Source of the DNA: Martinezella tropici
Lineage (GTDB): Bacteria > Pseudomonadota > Alphaproteobacteria > Rhizobiales > Rhizobiaceae
Length of the DNA stretch: 64,000 bases
Reading direction: 5' to 3'
NCBI GenBank assembly: GCA_000799755.1
Contig: JUHI01000003.1
Location: 124,001 to 188,000 of the forward strand
Program-made: the position numbers and the translations under genes
Notes under the pieces: model-generated
Databases searched by the model: none
What the model was told of the DNA's origin: nothing
Seen by the model: the letters and a program-made list of their open reading frames with translations, nothing else
Part shown: piece by piece, positions 58,626 through 64,000 of the stretch
Layout: each line of letters starts with the position of its first letter
How positions within the stretch are numbered: position 1 is the first letter of the stretch

Positions 58626-60089
58626 ATGATCGACCTCGTGGCTGCCCATTGGGGCCAAATTCTTGCCGTCCTATCGATATTGATGGGGGCCGCCGCTGCA
58701 ATCCATGCAGCCATGACCAAAGAGGATGTCCGAGCCGCGATCGGGTGGGTCGGTGTCGTCATCCTGTCGCCGATCATCGGCGCCCTGCTCTATGCCGTCG
58801 CCGGTATCAATCGCATTCGCCGGGCCTCACTCGGCTCGCAGCGAGACGCGCTCTTTCGCAAGGATGCGAATGGCGAGCTCTCCAGCTTCGATGCCGATGA
58901 CGAACAGGTGCGGCAGCTGTTCGGCGATCGTTTCGGCTCGATGAAGACACTCGGCGATCGCGTCGTGCGCTACACGATGAGTACCGGCAACACGATCGAG
59001 ATGCTGACGAACGGCGATGTCGCCTATGCCGCGATGAAGGCCGCAATCGACGGTGCCGAACGCAGCATCCTGATGGAAACCTACATCTTCGATCGCGACC
59101 CGATCGGCCTTCGCATCGCCGATTCGCTGATTTCGGCCACCAAACGCGGCGTCAGCGTGCGCGTGCTGATCGATGCCGTCGGCGCACGTTATTCCGTGCC
59201 GAGCATCATGGGCTATCTGAGCGAGGGCGGCGTGAAGGTGGACGTCTTCAACGGTAACGTCATCATCGGCCTGCGATTGCCCTATGCCAATCTGCGCACG
59301 CACCGGAAGATCCTTACCATCGACGGGCGGATCGCCTTTACCGGCGGCATGAACATCCGTCAGGGTTTCACACGAGAATTCGCACATGAGCACAGCGCCC
59401 GTGACATGCATTTTTGCGTCACGGGTCCGGCAGTCGCCGATCTCTTCAATACGGCCGCCGAGGATTGGCGCTTCACCGCAGACGAAATCCTGAATGGCGA
59501 GGAATGGCGGATCGCGGCGCCCGCCAACGAACCTGGAGCGCCAGTCTTCATGCGCGTGGTCGCCTCCGGCCCGGACCGCAGCGTCGAGACCAATCACAAG
59601 ATGCTGATTGGCGCGCTGTCGGTGGCGCATAAGTCCATCCGCATCATGTCGCCCTACTTCCTGCCGGATCGCGAACTGATCAGCGCGCTGGTGACGGCGG
59701 CCCGGCGTGGGGTTGAGGTCGATATCGTCGTGCCGACGGCCAACAATCTGGTGCTTGTCGACCGCGCCATGACGGCACAATTCGACCAGATGCTGAAGAA
59801 CTATTGCCGCATCTGGCGCGCCGAAGGAGCGTTCAACCATTCGAAACTTTTGGCCATTGACGGCACATGGGCCTATGTCGGCTCTTCCAATCTCGATCCT
59901 CGCTCGCTGCGGCTCAACTTCGAAGTGGATCTCGAGGTGCTCGATCGGGGTTTTGCCGGCACGATCGACGCTCATATCGGCGCAATCCTGGAAACGGCGC
60001 ACCCCGTCGATCTCGAAAAGCTCCGGGCACGGCCTTTCATCGTGAGACTTGTCGAAAAGGTCCTCTGGCTCGGCTCGCCCTATCTCTGA
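58626..60089 (+). CDS. Cardiolipin synthase-like phospholipase D family protein
   Basis: 487 residues. Two N-terminal transmembrane helices (GQILAVLSILMGAAAAIHAA and IGWVGVVILSPIIGALLYAV) and two HKD motifs: THRKILTIDGRIAFTGGMNI and NHSKLLAIDGTWAYVGSSNL. Full length for bacterial ClsA-type enzymes, which join two phosphatidylglycerols into cardiolipin in the inner membrane. Starts 123 bases before the end of the EEP protein gene's upstream region, co-directional with it. Confidence 0.88.
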   Translation: MIDLVAAHWGQILAVLSILMGAAAAIHAAMTKEDVRAAIGWVGVVILSPIIGALLYAVAGINRIRRASLGSQRDALFRKDANGELSSFDADDEQVRQLFGDRFGSMKTLGDRVVRYTMSTGNTIEMLTNGDVAYAAMKAAIDGAERSILMETYIFDRDPIGLRIADSLISATKRGVSVRVLIDAVGARYSVPSIMGYLSEGGVKVDVFNGNVIIGLRLPYANLRTHRKILTIDGRIAFTGGMNIRQGFTREFAHEHSARDMHFCVTGPAVADLFNTAAEDWRFTADEILNGEEWRIAAPANEPGAPVFMRVVASGPDRSVETNHKMLIGALSVAHKSIRIMSPYFLPDRELISALVTAARRGVEVDIVVPTANNLVLVDRAMTAQFDQMLKNYCRIWRAEGAFNHSKLLAIDGTWAYVGSSNLDPRSLRLNFEVDLEVLDRGFAGTIDAHIGAILETAHPVDLEKLRARPFIVRLVEKVLWLGSPYL

Positions 60090-60212
60090 CGGTGCCCCTG
60101 AGGGGCGATCCGCCATTGTCGCAGCCTTTTTACATGACAAGGCGAGCTATAGCTCCCTATACTCGCCTTGAGGTACCCGACATGGTCTGATCAAGGAACG
60201 GTCGACGGATAG

Positions 60213-61052
60213 ATGCGAAAGAAGAAAGAAAGTCTCCGTGCGAGCATTCTGGAAAGCCTGAAGAATCGAAAAAAGGCGCGCCCGAGATCGGCAAGCGGGC
60301 TCGACCGCCCCGAGGGCACGCTGATCGCCTCCTACAACGTCCATAAATGCGTCGGCGCGGATCGCCGCTTCGATCCCGAACGGACCAGCCGCGTCATTCA
60401 TGAAATCGATGCCGACGTCATCGGCCTGCAGGAGGCCGACACGCGTTTCGGGGAGCGCACCGGAATCCTTGATTTGCGCCGGCTGGAGCGCGAGACGGGG
60501 CTCATTCCGGTGCCGATCGCCGGCGTCACCAAGGCGCACGGCTGGCACGGTAATGTCGTTCTTTTCAAGCAGGGCACGGTGCGCGACGTCCATCAGATCA
60601 ATCTGCCTGGGCTCGAACCGCGCGGTGCCCTGATCGCCGAACTGGAACTGGTTCGCGGCGGCAGCATCAGAATCATCGCCGCTCACCTTGGCCTGCTGCA
60701 TCGCTCCCGCGCCCAGCAGACGCGCCTGATCGTCGAGCTCATGAACGATGGCAGCGAGACGCCAACCATCCTGCTTGGCGACCTCAACGAATGGCGCCTC
60801 GGTGACCGTTCGTCCCTCAATACCATCCAGAACGCATTCGGGCCGCTGCCGCCCGCCGTGCCGAGCTTTCCCTCGACGTTGCCGCTTCTGGCTCTCGACC
60901 GCATCATGGCAAACCGCCGCGGCATGATCTCAGCGGTCGAAGTGCATGACTCGCCGCTGGCCCGCGTTGCTTCCGATCACTTGCCCATCAAAGCCGTGGT
61001 CAGTCTGGAAACGCTCGATAGCGGCGCCGAAATGCATTCGCGGACTGCCTAG
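60213..61052 (+). CDS. Endonuclease/exonuclease/phosphatase family protein
   Basis: 279 residues. EEP fold marks: ASYNVHKCVGADRRFDP, IGLQEADTRFG, IIAAHLGLLHRSRAQQTRLI, LLGDLNEWRLGD and VASDHLPIKAVV. A basic N-terminus (MRKKKESLRASILESLKNRK) without signal peptide. It follows the cardiolipin synthase-like gene, an arrangement seen in other proteobacteria, which suggests a lipid phosphodiesterase rather than nuclease role; this is inference. Confidence 0.85.
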   Translation: MRKKKESLRASILESLKNRKKARPRSASGLDRPEGTLIASYNVHKCVGADRRFDPERTSRVIHEIDADVIGLQEADTRFGERTGILDLRRLERETGLIPVPIAGVTKAHGWHGNVVLFKQGTVRDVHQINLPGLEPRGALIAELELVRGGSIRIIAAHLGLLHRSRAQQTRLIVELMNDGSETPTILLGDLNEWRLGDRSSLNTIQNAFGPLPPAVPSFPSTLPLLALDRIMANRRGMISAVEVHDSPLARVASDHLPIKAVVSLETLDSGAEMHSRTA

Positions 61053-61155
61053 ACATCATCGACATGCTTCATGTCGATTCCACCGATATATGTGATGACG
61101 GGCGCTGGACCATCTTATAGGCTGTCCGCCGAAATGACCGATCCGGGAGACAATC

Positions 61156-61953
61156 ATGCTGAAAACTCTGTTGCTGACTGGTGCCGCCGGCGGTGTCGGC
61201 CAGGCACTCAGGCCGCTTCTATCGCAAATCGCCGAAAACGTCGTGCTCTCCGACCTGGCGCCGATCAGCGATCTCCGTCCGAACGAACGTTTTATTGCCT
61301 GCGACCTCGCCGACCGCGACGGCGTCGACGCGATGGTCAAGGGTGTCGACGGCATCATCCATCTCGGCGGCATCTCGGTGGAAAAGCCATTCGATCTCAT
61401 CGTGCAGGGCAATGTCATCGGCCTCTACAATCTCTATGAGGCCGCGCGTGCGGCCGGCAAGCCGCGCATCGTCTTCGCAAGTTCCAACCACGCAATCGGC
61501 TTTTATCGCCGGGACGAGCGGATCGACAACAAGGTGCCGACAAGGCCGGATTCGCTCTATGGCGTGTCAAAGGTGTTCGGTGAGGCGGTCGCGAGCCTCT
61601 ACTTCGACAAGTTCGGCCAGGAAACACTCTCGGTGCGCATCGGCTCGTGCTTTCCCGAACCACGCAACACGCGCATGCTCGCAACCTGGTTCAGCGTTCG
61701 CGATTTTCTTTCCCTTTGCGGCTGCGCATTCGACGCGCCCCGGCTTGGCCACACGATCGTCTACGGTGTCTCCGACAATGACGAGCAATGGTGGGATAAT
61801 AGCAACGCCGCCTTCCTAGGCTGGAAGCCGCGTGACAGCGCGGCTCCGTGGCGGGCTGAAATTCTATCGAGAACGCAGCCGGAAGATCCCAGCGATCCGG
61901 CCGTCATCTATCAGGGCGGCGGCTTCGCCTCGGCCGGTCATCCGGAGGATTGA
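61156..61953 (+). CDS. udh: Uronate dehydrogenase
   Basis: 265 residues. LLLTGAAGGVGQALRPLLSQ, GIIHLGGISVEKPFDLIVQG, IGLYNLYEAARAAGKPRIVF, ASSNHAIGFYRRDERI, and Tyr-Lys in SLYGVSKVFGEAVASLYFDK. These closely follow the Agrobacterium enzyme, which oxidises glucuronate or galacturonate to the aldarolactone with NAD. Convergent with cysA, four bases apart. No other hexuronate genes are visible nearby. Confidence 0.9.
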   Translation: MLKTLLLTGAAGGVGQALRPLLSQIAENVVLSDLAPISDLRPNERFIACDLADRDGVDAMVKGVDGIIHLGGISVEKPFDLIVQGNVIGLYNLYEAARAAGKPRIVFASSNHAIGFYRRDERIDNKVPTRPDSLYGVSKVFGEAVASLYFDKFGQETLSVRIGSCFPEPRNTRMLATWFSVRDFLSLCGCAFDAPRLGHTIVYGVSDNDEQWWDNSNAAFLGWKPRDSAAPWRAEILSRTQPEDPSDPAVIYQGGGFASAGHPED

Positions 61954-61957
61954 CCGG

Positions 61958-63004
61958 TCACCCGCCGTTGCGAAACAGCTTCCAGCGGGTCGGCCTGAAG
62001 GCGATGCGATTGCGATCCAGCGCATCGGCCTTGTTCGGCGGTAGCTCGATTTCGATGCCGTCATGCCCGGCGCCGATATCGATTTCCAGATGGCGGGTGC
62101 CTGCGACGCGACGGCTGGCGACCAGCAAACCGGCGATCGCCCCGCCGTCGCCGTCGCGAAGTTCGATGTCGTGCGGTCGGAAATAGAGATGAGCCTCGCC
62201 ATCCGGCTCATGCGGCGTGCTAAGCCCCAACGGCTTGTCGTCGAACCAGATCTCGCCGCTGGCGATGCGCACCTTGACCCGATTGGACTGGCCGATGAAC
62301 CCATAAACGAAGGGAGAATTCGGCGTATCGTAGATCTCGTCCGGCGTACCGACCTGCTCAATCGCGCCCTTGTTGAGCACGACGACGCGGTCGGCAAGCT
62401 CAAGCGCCTCTTCCTGGTCGTGCGTGACGAAAACGGTGGTATGGCCGGTCCGATCGTGAATTTCGCGCAACCACCTGCGCAGATCCTTGCGCACCTGAGC
62501 ATCGAGAGCGCCGAAGGGTTCGTCGAGGAGTAGAACATTCGGCTCCACCGCCATGGCGCGCGCCAATGCCACGCGCTGCCGCTGTCCACCTGAAAGCTGC
62601 GTCGGGTAGCGCTTCTCCAGGCCATTCAGTTGCACGAGTTCCAACAGTTCCATTGCGCGCCGGCGGATTTCATCACGCGGCGGGCGACGCGATGCCGAGC
62701 GGACTTTCAGGCCGAAGGAGATATTGTCGAGCACCGTCATGTGCCGGAACAGCGCGTAATGCTGAAACACGAAGCCGATGTTGCGCTGCTGCACGGTCTT
62801 CAGCGAAGCATCGTCCTCGCCGAAGAAGATCTTGCCTTCCGTTGGCGTTTCCAGGCCGGCAATCAGGCGCAACAGCGTCGTCTTGCCCGAACCGGATGGC
62901 CCGAGAAGCGCGATCAGCTCGCTTGAGCGAATATCCAGTGAAACGTCGTGCAAAGCGGGAAATCGACCGAATTCCTTGCGCAGATTTTGAACGCGAACTT
63001 CCAT
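61958..63004 (-). CDS. cysA: Sulfate/thiosulfate ABC transporter ATP-binding protein
   Basis: 348 residues. Walker [16 protein letters not shown], signature [15 protein letters not shown], Walker [12 protein letters not shown] and H-loop [15 protein letters not shown]. The C-terminal regulatory domain ([20 protein letters not shown]) matches CysA/TOBE types. ATG at 63004 has GAAGGAA upstream. Follows cysW by 11 bases. Confidence 0.93.
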   Translation of the reverse strand: MEVRVQNLRKEFGRFPALHDVSLDIRSSELIALLGPSGSGKTTLLRLIAGLETPTEGKIFFGEDDASLKTVQQRNIGFVFQHYALFRHMTVLDNISFGLKVRSASRRPPRDEIRRRAMELLELVQLNGLEKRYPTQLSGGQRQRVALARAMAVEPNVLLLDEPFGALDAQVRKDLRRWLREIHDRTGHTTVFVTHDQEEALELADRVVVLNKGAIEQVGTPDEIYDTPNSPFVYGFIGQSNRVKVRIASGEIWFDDKPLGLSTPHEPDGEAHLYFRPHDIELRDGDGGAIAGLLVASRRVAGTRHLEIDIGAGHDGIEIELPPNKADALDRNRIAFRPTRWKLFRNGG

Positions 63005-63015
63005 CAAGAATTCCT

Positions 63016-63894
63016 TCAGTGACGCCGGCTGGCTGCGATCTCTTCGCTATAGCGCATTTCCAGCAGCGTCTTCAGTATCAATGTGATGAGGGCAAGCAGA
63101 GCCAGAAGCGTGGCAACGGCAAAGGCCCCCGAGAAATTATATTCGTTATAGAGAATCTCGACCTGCAGCGGCATGGTGTTGGTTTCACCACGAATATGAC
63201 CCGACACGACCGACACGGCACCGAACTCACCCATCGCGCGGGCGTTGCAGAGCAACACGCCATAGAGCAAGCCCCATTTGATGTTCGGCAACGTGACGTA
63301 CCAAAAGGTCTGCCAGCCATTCGCCCCGAGGGAGAGTGCTGCCTCCTCGTCCGCACTGCCCTGCTCCTGCATCAGCGGGATCAATTCACGGGCGACGAAG
63401 GGAAAGGTAACGAACATCGTCGCCAGCACGAGCCCCGGAACCGCAAACAGGATCTGGATACCGTTGCTCTGCAACCAGGGGCCAAGCGCGCTGTTCGAAC
63501 CGAACAGAAGCACGAAAACCAGACCCGAGATAACCGGGGAAACGGAGAACGGCAGATCGATCAGCGTCGTCAGGAAGGCCTTGCCCTTGAACTCGAACTT
63601 GGCGATCGCCCATGCCGCCGCGACACCGCAGACGAGGTTCAACGGCACGCTGATGCCCGCAACGATCAGCGTGAGGCGGATCGCAGCAAAGGTTTCTTCG
63701 TCAACCAAGGAATCGAAGAAGGTCCCAACCCCCTTGCGGAAAGCCTCGACAAAGACTGCTGCCAGCGGCAACAGCACCATGAGCGTCAGGAAAGTGAGCG
63801 AGATCAACACGAAGACGATGCGTGCGAACCGGCTTTCGGTAATGACAGACTGACCCGTGTCGGCGGCAGCGGAAAGATTATGCGCCATAGCCAT
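63016..63894 (-). CDS. cysW: Sulfate/thiosulfate ABC transporter permease
   Basis: 292 residues, six transmembrane helices ([20 protein letters not shown] first). [20 protein letters not shown] is the EAA loop, and [20 protein letters not shown] and [15 protein letters not shown] are CysW hallmarks. It overlaps the end of the cysT gene by 17 bases. Confidence 0.93.
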   Translation of the reverse strand: MAMAHNLSAAADTGQSVITESRFARIVFVLISLTFLTLMVLLPLAAVFVEAFRKGVGTFFDSLVDEETFAAIRLTLIVAGISVPLNLVCGVAAAWAIAKFEFKGKAFLTTLIDLPFSVSPVISGLVFVLLFGSNSALGPWLQSNGIQILFAVPGLVLATMFVTFPFVARELIPLMQEQGSADEEAALSLGANGWQTFWYVTLPNIKWGLLYGVLLCNARAMGEFGAVSVVSGHIRGETNTMPLQVEILYNEYNFSGAFAVATLLALLALITLILKTLLEMRYSEEIAASRRH

Positions 63895-64000
63895 ATCTCC
63901 TTCTGCTCCATGACTGGATGAGATTGATGATCAAAAGCATGGTGAAGGAAATGAACAGCATCACCGTCGCGATCGCCGTTGCCGCGGCATAGTTATATTC
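63878..64000 (-). CDS. cysT: Sulfate/thiosulfate ABC transporter permease, C-terminal end (partial)
   Basis: The last 40 codons of a gene entering from the right edge: [20 protein letters not shown], then [20 protein letters not shown]. This is the final helix and tail of CysT (CysU). It overlaps the cysW start, as usual in cysTWA operons; the sulfate-binding protein gene probably lies further right. Confidence 0.85.
   Translation of the reverse strand, partial: EYNYAAATAIATVMLFISFTMLLIINLIQSWSRRRYGYGA

Noticed and set aside
58827..60140. A 437-codon leftward frame opposite the cardiolipin synthase-like gene
   Set aside because: Antisense shadow; the plus strand has both HKD motifs.
62566..63921. 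A 451-codon rightward frame opposite cysA and cysW
   Set aside because: Antisense shadow rich in Arg, Gln and Glu, without a domain; cysA and cysW are certain.

Overview
The window looks like a chromosome or large-replicon segment of an alphaproteobacterium of the order Hyphomicrobiales, most likely a Rhizobium/Agrobacterium relative. The evidence is GC-rich coding with long antisense shadow frames, a uronate dehydrogenase of the Agrobacterium type, a cysTWA sulfate importer, PsiF and DUF2934 proteins, and rhizobial-style prophage genes. This is inferred from gene content and was not checked against any database. I saw no rRNA, tRNA or CRISPR array.

Region 1 (1-18,316) is the early/regulatory end of a temperate prophage or related integrative element that runs off the left edge. 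A leftward operon (6,117 to the left edge) starts with a small DNA-binding protein and carries a GapR-like/GIY-YIG fusion, several small proteins and a beta-class DNA methyltransferase. It diverges from a LexA/CI-like S24 repressor (6,212). After a short AT-rich stretch with two cargo-like genes, a rightward operon (8,581-18,316) carries an Nmad5-like protein, an XRE regulator, the Gp157 and Bet (RecT) recombination pair, zinc-finger and HNH proteins, a chain of tiny overlapping genes, and a tyrosine integrase at the end. Three near-identical 23-bp operators (6,124; 8,447; 8,482) overlap both promoter regions and look like the lysogeny switch. No head, tail or lysis genes are visible.

Region 2 (18,398-30,462) is ordinary host accessory DNA: a DszC/SfnB-like flavin monooxygenase with an orphan sugar-type binding protein, a TetR/P450 pair with two palindromic operators, an M19 dipeptidase, AraC and FtrA-like regulators, a glutathione transferase, a VOC protein and small secreted or membrane proteins.

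Region 3 (30,578-37,224) is a LacI-controlled operon for four-carbon acid sugars: LtnD, OtnK, OtnC, OtnI, DenD and an extra SDR. These should convert L-threonate and D-erythronate to dihydroxyacetone phosphate. A palindromic operator overlaps the likely promoter.

Region 4 (37,281-43,174) holds a cytosolic HtrA-like protease, a MarR/FAD-monooxygenase pair, a predicted six-bladed beta-propeller made of near-identical 51-residue repeats, an LprI-like and a PsiF-like secreted protein.

Region 5 (43,454-53,451) looks like a chitooligosaccharide or other amino-sugar oligosaccharide uptake system: a ROK repressor convergent with an operon of family-5 binding protein, two permeases, two ATPases, a GNAT acetyltransferase and a cytosolic GH20 hexosaminidase. 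A RidA protein lies upstream.

Region 6 (53,849-64,000) holds an SDR, a stand-alone LigD-type polymerase domain, a methyltransferase, a second glutathione transferase, small stress-type proteins, a cardiolipin synthase-like protein followed by an endonuclease/exonuclease/phosphatase-family protein, uronate dehydrogenase, and the end of the sulfate ABC transporter (cysA, cysW, partial cysT).
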